64,000 nucleotides of DNA from Ascidia mentula (GCA_947561715.1 OX387200.1:20710501-20774500), one strand, 5' to 3'. Shown: positions 45,101 to 58,185, counted from the first letter of the stretch. Program-made: numbers and translations. The notes: generated by a model from the sequence alone, not told the origin.

Positions 45101-47660
45101 TCACAATAAAAAGGCTTAGACCAATTGTAAACTTGATTTAATTGGTACTATTGCAAACAGCACTGACCTAATGTATTGTTGTTGGTACTGTCATAGAAGG
45201 TGTTGGTCACTGTTTCATTCTGCAAAAAAAACAAGGTTACACATTTGGTAACAGTGTGATGATATTAAAACTCATCGTGTCAGTGAAATGACAGCTTCCT
45301 AACCACCATGTGAACTGTATGGTGCTTTCAGTTTGACAGCTGCAACGTTTGCATGTACATATTCTCTGTCATGCAAGCATAACATGGTCTAAAAAACTTT
45401 TATTTATGGCGCAGTTTTATCCATTAATAGATATGCAAAAATTGGATGGTCAAATACATGATCAAGCTTCTTCATTAATTGGTACATTATGTTGATCCAC
45501 AGCTGAGGTACAGACTATTTGGGGATATTGCTATGACCACAATACAGTTTGCATCACTTGACAAAACAGACCCACAAACCTAAACCTGCACCAGTGTTTG
45601 TATTATCTGTCTGTTATAAGTGTGCAAATTCCCAAGAATGGACCTTTTTCTCCAAAGAAAAAAACATTCTGGACATTTATAATGATCTAATTTATAATGT
45701 TTACAACTCCCTTTGGGCAATAAACAAAAAAATAACCTGTGGTGTAGAAGCGTTTGACTTTAAGCTGTGGGTATCTTCAGAGGAGGCCAAAGATACATCT
45801 TGTGTGCTTATACTTGAAGTTGTTGTGGTGACTAAAAACAGGTGTTTCATTCGTTAAACAGGGGTCACCAACCAACCGAAAGGGAAACGGTACAGGTTCG
45901 TGAGGTATTTATAACCGGTTGATGCAAATCAACACACTATGTAAACAATCAAGTCAATAGCTCTTGCGGATCAATAAAGAACGACTACTATGTTACCGCA
46001 GTTCACTTGTACGCAGCTACGAATACAGTAGCCCACTTATCAAGCCACCAAAAACTACCACACGGTATTGTCTTTGCTCCAAGTGGCACAGCGTTATGTA
46101 GAGTTGCAACTTGAGTGCGTTTAACATGTGTTGTTTATCTGTTACACCAAGGTTGGTCAGTGAAAATACTACCGACATCAAATGTGGGCAAAACAGTTGG
46201 AAACCTCTGCAATAGCAGGTAACAACATATCTGCTTTGGCGATTTCGGCTCTTGTTTGCGGGAAACTCTGTAAGTTTACGAGTAGCGATTTCGTCTGTGT
46301 ACAACGTTTCGATTGCAATCATTATGCCAGTTCTGCCGGATCAACCAAAGCCACAGCGAGGGCACAACTGGTAATTACGGCGACTAATCAACCGTCTTTA
46401 TACGTGGAAAGTGGGAAATAGGGCCCCGGCATTTTGATGTATTACAGCTAAAACGCAAAGCAACAATGATGCAAGTTATATTTAGGGTTTCCAATAAGCA
46501 CATACCCTTGTTTGTTCCAATGATAAAAATTCTACCCGAAGTAAAATAAAGATTATTGAAAACAAATTGAAAGTGGAGGTTTTAAATTTGTGTAGTAGTT
46601 GTTTATTAACGCAATTTTAAATAAAAATTTATTGCCTCGGCAATAACAAAGGCTTTTGGAATGTACCCGCCCGAGCCCATGATTCAGAATCGGCTAAAAT
46701 GCGTATATACTGGATACTACATATGGGATCTGAATCTGGTATAAACAACGACGTCTGGAATTGTGCACTTTCGTTGGTATTTATGCACAAAAATACTATT
46801 GTAAGCAACAAACATTTCGCGAGCGAACAACTTCAGCAAAGTACATTTATTTCCATTCGCGAAAATACAAACGATGAAAATTTATGATGTCATTAAATTA
46901 GGATTCGGTGGAATATTGGTTGTATCGGGATTTCGTCAAACTAAGTCTTTTTTTCATTGGCGCAACTCAATTTCTACCGCTGCGGTTTGTCAATTTGCAG
47001 TATTGTCTCAGAATAGCTCTAATGCCGTTTACGTAAACGCTGCGTTGTTACGACTGGTTTAGTGGTTTTTTCAAAACTGTTTCACAGGAAGCGAAAAAAA
47101 GGTCATGGGAACCCCGTGAGTCATTTCACTCGCGATAAATGCACTACCGTCGTTAAAACGGGGAAAAACGTGTGAAAAAACACATGCACATGCGTAGTAA
47201 TGGAAAATTTCACATACATACCTTGTGTTTGGCTGAGCACAACATGAACATCACTTTCTGCAAAAAAAATACATAAAAATTTCACAAATCAAAAAATTTC
47301 ACAGATTGTTTGACAGAGCTGTTGAATTCTGTATATACATATGTATAAAGTTCACATACCGTTGGAGTTTACAACTGCAATACTATCCACTTTGCTTTCA
47401 GTTTTTTTGCTTCTGTATCGAAATAATCCAAGTTTCCTCTTTTTTTTAGCTTTTCGTGTTGGTGACCCATCCAATGAGTCTGCAAAAAAAACTTAAGTTA
47501 TTTTTGAAATTGAAGCAATTAAGTTACAAGAGAATGCTACAAGTTTTCTAACTATTTGTCCAAAACCAACTATAGACAAATTATGTTGCTAGGCTTTCTC
47601 ACCTGTTATGGAAATGCTGTCATCGGACAAATCAATGTTCTTGGCACTTTCAAAAGACAT
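30105..47660 (-). CDS. MCTP: MCTP: multiple C2 and transmembrane domain protein, complete, 18 exons
   Basis: Exons (minus): 47660-47603, 47479-47360, 47257-47222, 45831-45737, 45219-45168, 45055-45015, 43782-43710, 42156-41825, 41547-41436, 39928-39783, 38191-38061, 37648-37483, 35221-35025, 34165-33961, 32188-31994, 31671-31535, 31201-31064, 30339-30105. The sum is 2469 nt, 822 codons plus stop (human MCTP2 878). C2A is at about 137-255 ([26 protein letters not shown]), C2B at 318-425 ([26 protein letters not shown]) and C2C at 463-575 ([22 protein letters not shown]). After [12 protein letters not shown] come membrane segment 1 (about 650-677), an acidic loop, [18 protein letters not shown], and membrane segment 2 (about 748-785), then [12 protein letters not shown] and DFLSRIPS as in vertebrate MCTPs. 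MCTPs are ER/vesicle calcium sensors; the fly protein acts in presynaptic homeostatic plasticity. The N-terminal 134 residues are low-complexity and built from six short exons, suggesting alternative N-termini. It equals the MCTP1/MCTP2 pair. Confidence 0.94.
32317..32505. repeat. MITE copy, GCTGCAGACAGG family, diverged
   Basis: It starts TGAGCTACAGACAG and keeps TTTCGACCTAATAGGT, CTATGGTGTGACATAC and CTTCCACTTTGTG; the right end is decayed (ACTGTGGCC). It lies in an MCTP intron. Confidence 0.7.
34792..34921. repeat. MITE copy, GCTGCAGACAGG family, left part
   Basis: It starts GTAAGCTGCAGAC and keeps CCACTGTTTCGACC, GGTCTCATCAGTGCAGCT and ACTTTGTGGTGACTATAC; the right terminus is missing. 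It lies in an MCTP intron. Confidence 0.7.
38990..39180 (-). repeat. SINE with tRNA-Lys-like head
   Basis: On the minus strand, 39178 downward reads a tRNA-like head: A box TTAGCTTAGTCTGCTGAGCA, then ATGGGAAGTG, then GGTCGTGGGTTCAAACC as B box, resembling tRNA-Lys. The acceptor ends and anticodon stem do not pair well, so it is not a tRNA gene. The SINE body would continue to lower coordinates; that end is uncertain. Confidence 0.55.
39220..39495 (+). repeat. Possible second SINE-like unit
   Basis: It begins near an A-box-like TAGTTCAGTGGCAGTGC and has a degenerate B-box-like CTTTCAATGCC. It is adjacent to the tRNA-Lys-like unit in an MCTP intron. Weak call. Confidence 0.25.
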
Positions 47661-48660
47661 TTTTTAAATGCTTGGAAGATTTCTTCGTTGATTAATGTTA
47701 AAAGGTTGAAATCTTTTAATTATTTCCCAGTTAATTTGTAAAACATTTATCTGCCCAGTAACCAGTAATTATTAGGCAATAGTTTTTTTGACAAAAAGTA
47801 GAGAAATGCGTTCATTTTAAAATCCTTAATTTAAAAATATTACTAGAAACTACTTGATCAACAGCAATCCACAATATTAATTACACTCTAAGAGCCTGAG
47901 TACCCACGCTGCTGGTCCTCGAACAACACAGGCAGGAAGTTGTCATACTCAATATTACGTTGACTCTCATAAACAGACTTACATCACACATAGACCCCTA
48001 CAACAACATCACCATCTCCGCACAATTCAACCGACATCACAACAGATTACAAGCTGTAATCATTTATCAATGCATCACTGCATATTTAAGATCCTGATGA
48101 ACCCCTTTGACCTGAAATAACCTTTGTACCTCTCTAGGTCATAAGAACAATTGCTTTTTGTTGATCATTCTTGGACAGTTTAATTTTTAATGGCGCCAAA
48201 GAGTTAAATTTCTGTAAGTTTGTTACTACTGTACAGCATGTTTTACTGACTGCACAACACAACAGTTATTTGTCTATATTGTCACTCTTAAATCAATATT
48301 TGACGTTTACTAAAGAGTTTAAAATCGCACTTCACAATCAACAAGAGAGTTTAAAAACAAACCATCATCCACCATTTCACAACTAACTCTCTGACCCTTT
48401 GACTTACAGTCATGTCAGTATCTAAAAGCAACCCAGCTGAGCTACAGACACGACGCGACAAACGAGTTACGTATAAAGAAGACATTCTTCAAAAGCTTTT
48501 CCTTCTTCGGGCGCCACTGCAAGACAAAGTGCAATGGACCATGACCCTCAAAACAAACGTCTACTGTGGGCTAATCTTGAGCACTACCTAACGGTTAATA
48601 AGAAATGGCCTTTATTGCAAACAAAAACCTGATTAAGATCAATGTATTTTAAAAATGATG

Positions 48661-48712
48661 GCAAAAATAAAATAAAATAAAATCGAATTCAATTGAATTT
48701 AATTGAATTAAA
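48661..48712. repeat. AT-rich simple sequence
   Basis: AAAAT repeats followed by TTCAATTGAA-type self-complementary motifs. Low complexity. Confidence 0.7.
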
Positions 48713-49784
48713 ATTTACCCTTTGAACAATTTATTCAGGTACCGGAAAACTTTTTTTTTGTTTAAAATGCATTTTTTGTGTTTCGATGTCTGCAATACAA
48801 AAAGTCCTCACCTTTCCTATAGACTGTGTGTGATTTAAAGCAGTTCTACGTTAATTAATCAATCAACCACAAATCTGACGACATTCCTAGTGTGAAATGG
48901 CTTGCAACCCGTTACATTGGTTCCGCGCCCCAGGGGGCGGATTCAAAACGGGAGCAATTGGGACGATCTCGTCCAGCGACCAAAATCGTTGTTATTGCGT
49001 CGCAATGAATTTTAATGTGTTTAGGATTTTGTCATTAAACCCGGATCTCCCAAAGATATCTCCAGCATTCAATAAACATTGAGTTTCTTGACTAATTTTG
49101 ATGCCGACCTCAAAAGTGGGGTCGACAAAATAATACTGGTAAACTTCCAATATTTCAATTGTTGCCGCATCATATGACCATGGTTAGGAGAGTTGGCCCA
49201 CAATTTGATTGCACACGTCCGCAACATTTGTTTGCCAACAAATCGACGCAAACCGCTATTGTTTCACGTTGGTTTACGACACCAGGTCATGAGGACACCA
49301 TGCGCATAAATACCAGGTACTCAATGGGTGTCGTTCAACTCCTGTCTGCGTTACCGTCGATTTCGACTGCTTCAAAATAACGTATATAGCTTGGTGTTGT
49401 GGTGTACGTTTTTAGTGTTGTTTTTCGTGTATCCCAGCGTATAGGTACTTCAGATCGGCCAAAGACCTTTTTGGCAGTGGTCCGTTTGTGTACCTCATGC
49501 ACGTCCCATACGTACTTTGTACCGCTTGTAACAGCGAGCAGGTCGGGGATGTTGACAAATCTTGCGTCGGGTCGAAGTTATTTAGCGACGCATTGTACTC
49601 ACAGCTTAATATATTGTCTGGAAAAGTGTTGCCTGCAATATTAGCACGTATTGATTTGGATGTTCTACTCACGTACCTTTTTCAGACAAGCATGTAAAGA
49701 TGAAGAAAGAGCAGGGAACAAAATTAGAAAACGCAGCGTTTTCATGACAAGGTAGTGTTGCTGTTTTAATAAAAAGCATTTCTT

Positions 49785-49798
49785 TTTTTCACAAACAG
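49785..49798 (+). promoter_or_regulatory. 3' splice acceptor 29 nt before the NRF-6-like start codon
   Basis: A pyrimidine run followed by CACAAACAG ends 29 nt before the ATG at 49828. It is probably a spliced-leader acceptor or the end of a 5'UTR intron. A second AG lies nearer the ATG. Confidence 0.4.
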
Positions 49799-49827
49799 GC
49801 TTCAGAAAAACAAACATAACAGCAGGC

Positions 49828-52800
49828 ATGAAACTTTTGCTCGGTCTAATATTGCTGGTTGTACCCTCGTTTGGGGGTTTCTCGCCTTACAGAGGGGGGT
49901 CCGAAATAGTGAGGAACACATACTACCTCAGGAAGTATGGCACACCCGAATTCAGCAAGCGCGAAAAATTGGACGGCTTGTTCGACTTTTTCGGCAAAAT
50001 CCACGGTTCCAAACAAAGCAGGGAAGAAGCATTGGATTCCATACGACTGTACGAAGAAAAATGTTTTTTTTACGATCATCTTTAAGAACAATCTTATCGA
50101 TAACAGATAGATTAGATTACAGACTTTAAACTTTTAAATACATCCTTTAACATTATAGGGATGTCAGGAAATACCTAAAACAGAAGCCTATATACATCAA
50201 GTTTAAATTTTTGAAATATGGTTGAAATTGCCAACAAATGAATGTAAAACTATTGCATGAAAGTTGCGCGTTACACGGAAATGATGCACGACTTAACGAG
50301 TACGGCAAGATTGACCCAGCAGTATGCCCTAAAATAACACTTGTTCACGACATTGATTCAAACTTATGTAGATTTGAGTGACGTCATGTGTTGTTTTATT
50401 CCTTCGTTTTAGAGCTGGAGAAAAAATCTTGACCAATCCGTTGGAATTTGCAGATGATGGGAACTTGTGGTCATGCGTGAAGAGCTGGAATAAGGTTCTC
50501 TACCATCAGTCAGTCGGTACAATTTTTGCAGTGACAAGTGAGTACAAATAAGATTGTTTAACAGTCTCAAAAGTACGGCTCGGTTACTGGATATCATCTT
50601 GTCAGCTAACTTAATAGTCAGGCGAAAACCGACGGCAATCGACATCAATCTGTTGGGTGCCAAACTACGAGTTCAAACTCCCGGGGATAAACTTGGCGGG
50701 AACACATTATTCTGACCGAACAACTGCTTCGAAACTTATAGTATCGCCAGCCCTGTGTACCGCATGATTATTAAATCCTTTCGTAAGTAAGAACCGAAAC
50801 GTATATTGGACCAAGATAACCCGCTACATGCAATCGTCGTCAAAATCGATGTTATGTGTCGCCCTACTGTATTGGCCGCATTGCCTTTTCTGCTTCTATA
50901 GTAAAAAAAAAACAATAAAAAATTGGCATTTATGTGATAATGCAATGTCACAATTTGTACATTAAATAATAATTCACAATAATGACTGTTTACAGTGCTG
51001 GATTCGTGGGGATACGCAGAAGGCGGATGGTGGGAAGGCAACGTGAGGTGGGCTGGTCATTATTACGAATGCAAGGATTCGAAATACGAAGAAGATGAAC
51101 GTCTGAATGGAAAGTATTGTACGGCTTACTGGGGCTACAGATATATTGTAAGTCCATCTCTGTTGTAGGAGGCGTTCCTTGGTGAAAGGGACATTGAGCA
51201 ACTGTTAAATGGGTATTTTGCGTTGTTTTAAGTCTAAGCTCCGCAACCCTTTTCACTGGCGTCACACTTGAATAAAATTTCGAAATTCGGCGGAACACCT
51301 TAACCTAATATGCAATGACTATGGGGTCATATAAGTCGCCAAAAATAAAAGGTAATTTAAAGCGTTCGAAAAATTATCTGGGCTCGCTCGCACCGAGGCA
51401 CACCAAGCATATGGGGGTTACGATCACATTTACAACACCATAAAAAGTTAAATGATTTTCCGCACATAACTGTGGCGTTTGTTCTGATGACTTATTTCAA
51501 CAACGAAATTATTGGCTGTCGTTAACGTAAGAGTTTTATGCTTCAGGCTCTGACTTTTCGCATAATTCCTATCCTGTGGGGGTGGGCTAAAAGTCTTGAA
51601 TATTTTCTAGGTGGCCTCTGGCGTGATTTCAATGTGAAAAACATATTGCTGATGAAAAAGCTCTCGACGCAATTTTGTAATCGATTCATTTCTTACGATT
51701 TGTAACTCTGTTAGGAACTTACCGTACGATCTTGCCGTAAAGCAGATCTACATTTGCCAACATAAATGTATTAAATACTTCGTTGTGTTGAGATATATAA
51801 GGCTACCTAACTAAATGTGTCTGTGGATTACAGCCGGACATGATGGGTGTGCCAGTCGACATAGCTGCTGGAATATGCGTCCCTCAAAACTGCTCGGCAC
51901 AGTCAGTATTGACGCTGTTGAGAATATCCAATGCTCACTTCCAAGATTTTCCGCCTTTACTTGAAGTCGAATGCGCGAAACCACCCCCGGAAAAATATTC
52001 TACCGGTGACATTATTGGAATGTAAGATTTCACTTATTATGTATACAGCGGTGCTCATTGAGAGCGTGTAAAGCCCGAAGCCAATACAAATCGGCATCAT
52101 ACACTCACGGCTACCCTTCTTATATGACGCTTTGTAACAGTCTCGTCGCATCTCAAACCACTTGCCACACCCTAATGCGTTTATTTACCTAATTTCATGA
52201 CAATTGCATCTTTTCGGTCATACATGGAACAGAAGTGTTTTCCGCGGGTGGCAAGACCAGCTATAATGAATAACACTTTGAGATGTTCCAACTAACAAAG
52301 GATTTGAACTGTCCATGTATGTAACTGTCCCATACATCAAACTGATGTTTGAACAAACATTGCGCTCAGACTGTGCAAGCGCATAGCAGTCGGTTAACCT
52401 TTGACCCGCTGAATAAACAAATGACGTAACAAAAAATATTATGTGTTAGTGACGATTTGCCTGTTCTGGTGCAAATCAAAGTTAAAACTATGTGGGCATA
52501 CTTGCAAATACTGAATAGTTTGATAAAGTTGTTCAAATTGCTTGATATATTGATATATGGGTTAAAATGAGAAAGGAACATTACATTAGCACAAAAACTT
52601 AAAATGGAAATCAAGCAAGCACTTTGCAATGTCCAAACACAAAGTATAATTCCTCGTAACTGTTAAATATACATAAACTTTTTTTTCCTTTTAATTTAAA
52701 AGTTAACTACTATTTACACAAGCCTTGTTTCTGCCATAAACTATTTCGCTGTTTTATCGCCCATAAGACTATTTGCCGACAACAAGTTCACAGACCTTTT

Positions 52801-55800
52801 AATTTTCCAGAATAATTGGATCATTTCTCTTTGTTTTCCTTGTTCTTGGGACTCTTGTTGATTTCTATGGACGAATAACGAAACGCAATGAGCAGAACCA
52901 TGGCTTGCCAAGTTAGTCAAACTTGCTGAACAATTGAAAGACGACAAAAATATTTATTTTCACATTAAACCCGGGAGTTTCGTGCTTTAGCTTTAGTAAC
53001 AAAAAATCCCTTGTATTTTTACTTGCAGAAAAAATGGCCTTGTGTTTTTCGGTGATTTCTAATGCAGAGAAGTTGGTGGACATGAAGAAACGACCCGGGG
53101 TTGTTCCTGTGTTGGATGGAATGAGGTTTATTACAACCACGTGGGTCATATTCGGCCACTCGCTCAATTTCATGATTTTTTACTTGGGTAAGCTTTGCTT
53201 TTACCACGACAAGTGTCTTACCGCCCACCACCGAACCTGATCATATTTTTTAGTTTGTTTTCAGTTTTTTGAAACGTCATTGCTAAGGGCAAGAGAAAAG
53301 ATTTATGAAGTTTTTTAAATACATAACTACGTTGTTTTTTAGTTGCTAAAAACTATATACAGTCATGTAGCAGCAAATGACCGTAATAATAACATTGCCT
53401 GCAAAATTGCACAAGTGAAACTGTATACCTGACAGTGTATATAGTACGTGTGAAGATCATTGTATGTTATATAAAATCCCGGTGTCACCAGTGGTTACGC
53501 ACAAAAACCTTGATATTTTCAAACATTTAAAACAAAGTACTTAAATCAATAAATAGTGTTTTGTGTTGTTGTAACACAACCAGACAGAGACTACTTGTCA
53601 CTCAAAGGACATACCAACTTCCACTAACATCTCTATCAATGCAAGTCCTTCCTTTTGGCTCATAAGTTTTACCCGTTTATGCATTGTGGCTTTCCACTGC
53701 GTTCAAATTAAGCGACATTATTACTGTGTGTGTAGATAACTCGGTGAGAATGAACCAGATGGTTCGTAACTGGTCCCTTATGCCGATTGCAAACGCCATC
53801 TACGCCGTGGACACGTTCTTCTTCCTCAGTGGTCTGCTTGTGGCTTATCTGGGCATGAAAGAGATAACGAAGAACAAGGGCTGGCTCAACGTGCCACTCA
53901 TGTACTTGCAAAGATACTTGCGGTACGTTTTGTGACATATGTCTTGGATATGTGACGTGTGAACGTATTAATTTATGGGAAGTAGTCTGCTGTTCACATT
54001 TAGGCATTTTTTACTGTTTGAACATATGACACGAGCACTAACGCACGGTAAAGTGTCTCTTGCAATAAATCGTGACCTTTTGTAGGTATCAGAAATACCA
54101 AAGAAATGTTCCTGCGAAATGTCGGGCCATTCATTTAAATAACAAATGGGCAGTCTATGCCCCATTTATTTAAAAAGATAATTCTGCAACTAACAAAGTT
54201 GGCATATTGCACACAAACATATGCATTGTCCCGGGTTTTGTTGTACACTAAAATCAGAATACCTCGTCAAGAAATGCAGCAAAAAGATAGCGAAGTCGAG
54301 AGTTTTCTTCCGGCAATTTTCCAACTTGTGGCGGAATAATAACATTGACTTACGCACACAGACTTACCCCAGCTTACGCCTTCGCCATTCTTTTCTCGGT
54401 TGGTTTGTACCGATATGTTGGGATAGGACCGAGATGGCAAGATGTGGCAGATAACTACAATGACCAGTGCAAGAACGACTGGTGGACTAATCTTCTGTAC
54501 ATCAGTACATTATACCCAGTAGAAATGAAGGTGACCACAGCATGCATAAATATTTAAAAGTTGTAAAGTAAAGCAAAGTGGAGCCAATAGTATGAATTGT
54601 GTAAGCTGCAGACAGGTCGAAACAGTGGCCATCTGTTTGCAGCTTACACAATTGTAAAGTGAAGCATTGGTTGGCAACAAATACGACGTTAAAAAAAGTC
54701 TGAACACCTGAGATGACTTCAGATCTAAACCCTTCGTTACTCGCAGTGTTTCGGAATTGGATGGTATTTATCCAACGACATGATGTTCTATATCTTGGCT
54801 CCCATATTCCTCTTCATCCTTTACAGGTTAATGCATTTTTTTTTTAGTTTCCATCGTATTATGCCCCCTAAGTTATCGGTACAAATCCGATTGTGCTTGA
54901 TTTTACCAAAACGAGACCTGCGATTTATCGGCGTTTTAGACGAGTCAATTTGTTGTTGATTTAACAAGCGTTGATAAGAGAATTGACCTTTTGAACTCCA
55001 TCAAATATTTTCTTTCTCAGAAATCGCTGGGTTGGTCTGGCTCTGTTGTGGACTTTTACTGTGGCCAGTGCTTTGGTTACCGGGTTACTTTCCTACTATC
55101 ATGAAATACAAACTTCGACCATTGGACTTATGATAGGAGCTTCATTGTAAGTAAATTTTTACCTTTGCCATTTGTAATAACTCATCACGAGTTACAAAAC
55201 ACTTTGCGCTTGTTTTCTTGTGTTCAACTTTACCACTTTTGCCCTCGTTAAAGTTGTTTAATTTTTCCTCTGTAATAATGTGAGAAGTTTGCACAAAAAC
55301 TGCCTGAACAAATTTAAAAGTGTAAAGAACTTCCGGCACGGAGAAACTAACAAACTTATTTCTAGCGAACATTCTACAATCATTACCAGATGGCTCTGAT
55401 TTGGTTACTGAATGGTTATAACGAAACGAACTTTGATACAATACCAAGACCTTCGCCACTGAAACACCAAACGAATATTTCTAACGAACGTTCTACCAGA
55501 TGGCTATCACCTGGTTATTGAATAGCAATGTAACGGCGTCTTTAATTCTATGCACAGTTGGGGCCGCTTCTTCGTATCAACCGATCCTGAACCCTTAACC
55601 TATGACACCAAGATGAAATACGATGTTTACTATACTCCTTGGTGTCGCTACAGCGTTTATTTGATTGGAATGATGACTGGGTGGATCTTGTACGAATTTA
55701 AGTTGAAGATTAAAATGCACAAGGTGGGGCTAATTTCAGTTTAAAAAACGTTGTTTTGCATCAACAACTTTTGAAACTAAGAATTTTCCGCGGTAATTGC

Positions 55801-57771
55801 AACAAAATGGAAAATACTCCATGGAGCAGCATAAGACACTTTTTGACATTTTTTTGAATAATGTTTGCGATACACTTTTCATGCTTTACGCAAACTTGAT
55901 ATAAACATAAACTTGTTCCGCTTGAAACGTTTTTGCCCCTAAGGAATCATTAAAGACCGAATCTTTCCACCAACAAAATAAAAATAGCACCCAAACTTTC
56001 GATTTTCTGTACTTAAACCAAAAATCCTCGGATTAATATCAACCAACTTAATAATTGAAAAAAATCGATTACTTTCTATAAACGTCATCGGTTTTTGCGA
56101 ATATAATCAAGGGAAACACAAACGTAAAGCAAAACCGAGAGCCATATTTTTAAACTTTAATGAGCTATCCTTTTGTTTTTCTGCCAGGTTTTCGTGTTCA
56201 TTGGGTGGTGTTCGTCATTGGCCACAGCATCAGCCATAATATACGGAGTGTATCCTTATGTTGAAGACCTAACGGTTATGTCGGACAAACTTACTGGTTT
56301 CTATCAAGGGGCGGCCAGACCTGCGTGGGGATTAGTAATGGCTTGGATTGTCATTGCATGCTCCTCTGGTTACGGAGGTAAAGTTTGGTGCTTTAACCGG
56401 TTATTGTACCTTATGTGTTTTAGTCGTGTGCGCTTTGGTATCGGTTTGTAATTCTTTTTTTTGGCTGTTAAAGCGTCTGTCATTTTTGGTAAGGATTTAT
56501 CAAATTAATATTTTTGATAACGTGTTAAATCCGACACTAAAATCGTTATACTTTAGGTTTAACAAATCATGCAAAAGCCAAACAAATATTGCAAAATAGG
56601 TTTAAGATGCATTTTTTTTCATTTAGGTCCCATCACAAAAATTCTGGACTTTCCCGTTTTCACCCCATTGAGTCGTCTCACTTACTCCTCGTACCTGTGT
56701 CATTTCATGGTACTTGACTGGTACCTGGGCTCCCAGGAAGGAACACTGCATTATCTCACTATGAATATGGTCTACATTTACATGGGTGGGACGAACTGCT
56801 ATCCATCACTAAACTCGTTCTGTTTGATACGTGTTTTAATTTTATTTATATTATTTGTTTGAAACTTACTTAATTAAAAACACCTCAGTGCACAAAACTA
56901 AATTTATCAAACAATTCATAACATATAGATTGTTTTCAACAAAATCAAAAAAAAATTTTTCTTAAAGCCATGTATAGTAATTTTTCAAACAATTAAACCA
57001 CTTTTTAACACGTATTTATTTTTTTCAGGAACGATGATAATTTCGTTTGGTTGTGGAACCATTCTTGCTTTTGGCGTAGAATTTCCGTTCGGCAATTTAG
57101 TAAAGTTGGCTTTTTCCTCGAAGAGACACTCAGTGGTGAAACCAGCATCCAGTGAAATCGGGCAGAAAACAAGTTTGGAGAACGGAAATGTTGAACATGA
57201 TGATGTTCACCCCGAAAAGAAACTCCCGCCGTATTCAATGACCGATATGGTAATTAAATAAGTTTTGTCCTTATTAGATATGTTCCCTAATTTTACCAGA
57301 ATCTAACCCTCTACCCAGACATTGTCCTTATACCAGCGACATCAATTTATTAAGATAGAAACCTTTAGTCATTTTAAACTAAAAAGAAAAGCTTAAACTG
57401 TAATAAAGAATCTTATATTTCGACGTGTTGGAATAACAGTTAAGGCTGTTGTTTCAAGTAAAAAAAGGGTAAGGTAAAATTTTAACACAAAACAGCAGAA
57501 ACGTGGTTCAGTAGAACTCTGTTTCCAAAAGCTTTTACGTTTACTGAAAAAAATGTGCTTACTTATTATTAAACACATGGAAAACTCAAGATGAAAAACA
57601 GAGATTTTTGGTGTCTATTGACTACTCATTATCTTTAAGAAAATGTCCACGGAAAACGGTTATGCGATCCATCAGAACGGAGGGTTCGTGCCAGACGTTA
57701 AAGAAAATGGACACCAAGATTTCGTCAGTGAGGAGAAATCATCCTCGGAATCCGTGGCGACTGCATTTTAA
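49828..57771 (+). CDS. NRF-6-like acyltransferase-3 membrane protein
   Basis: Exons: 49828-50048, 50413-50537, 50996-51147, 51834-52021, 52811-52911, 53029-53187, 53736-53922, 54362-54530, 54747-54826, 55021-55146, 55558-55723, 56188-56377, 56627-56785, 57029-57261 (751 codons) or 57029-57249 joined to 57640-57771 (791 codons). Signal peptide at 1-17 (MKLLLGLILLVVPSFGG). Residues about 90-220 are the NRF domain: WSCVKSW, LDSWG, GGWWEGN, GHYYECK, ICVPQNCSA. Then comes the multi-pass acyltransferase-3 domain: VLDGMRF...FGHS with H306, DTFFFLSGLLVAY, YLQRYLRLTPAY, WYLSNDMMFY, AWGLVMAWIVIACSSGYGG, PLSRLTYSSYL. Founders are worm nrf-6/ndg-4, linked to lipid uptake and fluoxetine response; the substrate is unknown. 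Pfam-type family membership is clear, the individual function is not. Exon 1 needs donor GTACGA to keep phase and would otherwise meet a stop at about 50083-50085. Both ends carry AATAAA. Confidence 0.92.
54596..54655. repeat. MITE copy reduced to its two ends (near-perfect palindrome)
   Basis: AATTGTGTAAGCTGCAGACAG faces its complement ending in GCAGCTTACACAATT with only about 16 bp between. The interior of the GCTGCAGACAGG family is gone. It lies in an NRF-6-like intron. Confidence 0.75.
57402..57407 (+). terminator. AATAAA polyadenylation signal, short NRF-6-like end
   Basis: AATAAA lies 141 nt after the TAA at 57259-57261, the stop of the non-spliced last exon. It fits a 3' end for that isoform, in the intron of the longer one. 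Confidence 0.45.
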
Positions 57772-58185
57772 AAAAAAGTTCCAACGTTTTTAATTTTATT
57801 CCAATCTTTTACTCTTTGATAAAAGTTGCTGTTTAAAGCTCTTAAATCTATGCAATTATTTTCGAATTACTTTCAATAAATTTCAAAAAAATTTACATGT
57901 TGTCATGTGATTGTGAGTTAACGTGTATGTGTAATAAAAAAGGCTGTTGTGAAAGTAAGATACTCATTTAGTTTTCTTTGGTTTGAAATTTATTTTCAAC
58001 ACAGAAAATAAATATTTTATTATTCTTTTAACAACAAAAAACAAAGGGAAGTAAGTGTTTTCATGGTTGATCAATCACCGTTGCGCTTGGTCGACATTTA
58101 ATTTTTCTCCAATGCCGGAATTTCAATTGCAGTAAACAAACAACTTTGGTGATGTTTTGAAATCGATTTTTACTGCTTTTTTTAG
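57772..58185. other. Short head-to-tail spacer before GALNT
   Basis: About 410 bp between the NRF-6-like stop and the GALNT leader. It holds the NRF-6-like AATAAA at 57875 and a T-rich acceptor TTTTTTTAG ending at 58185, 23 nt before the GALNT ATG, which fits spliced-leader trans-splicing. No exon was seen. Confidence 0.45.
57875..57880 (+). terminator. AATAAA polyadenylation signal, long NRF-6-like end
   Basis: AATAAA lies about 100 nt after the stop at 57769-57771 of the alternative last exon, followed by A/T-rich sequence. It is well placed for the longer isoform. Confidence 0.5.

Larger units (their letters stand above)
47661..49798. other. Divergent spacer between MCTP and the NRF-6-like gene
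   Basis: About 2.1 kb between two start codons facing apart; it should hold both promoters. Contents seen: an AT-rich simple stretch at 48661-48712 and unremarkable AT-rich DNA. Short frames at 48171-48386, 49412-49672 and 49488-49697 show no domain, and the last two overlap on opposite strands. No acceptor-like leader site was found just upstream of the MCTP start. Confidence 0.5.

Noticed and set aside
46017-46322. 101-codon minus-strand frame inside the MCTP long intron
   Set aside because: Right strand, but no flanking splice sites in phase and no MCTP-like content.
48171-49697. Several 60-86-codon frames between MCTP and the NRF-6-like gene
   Set aside because: They overlap on both strands, have no domains, and look like chance frames.
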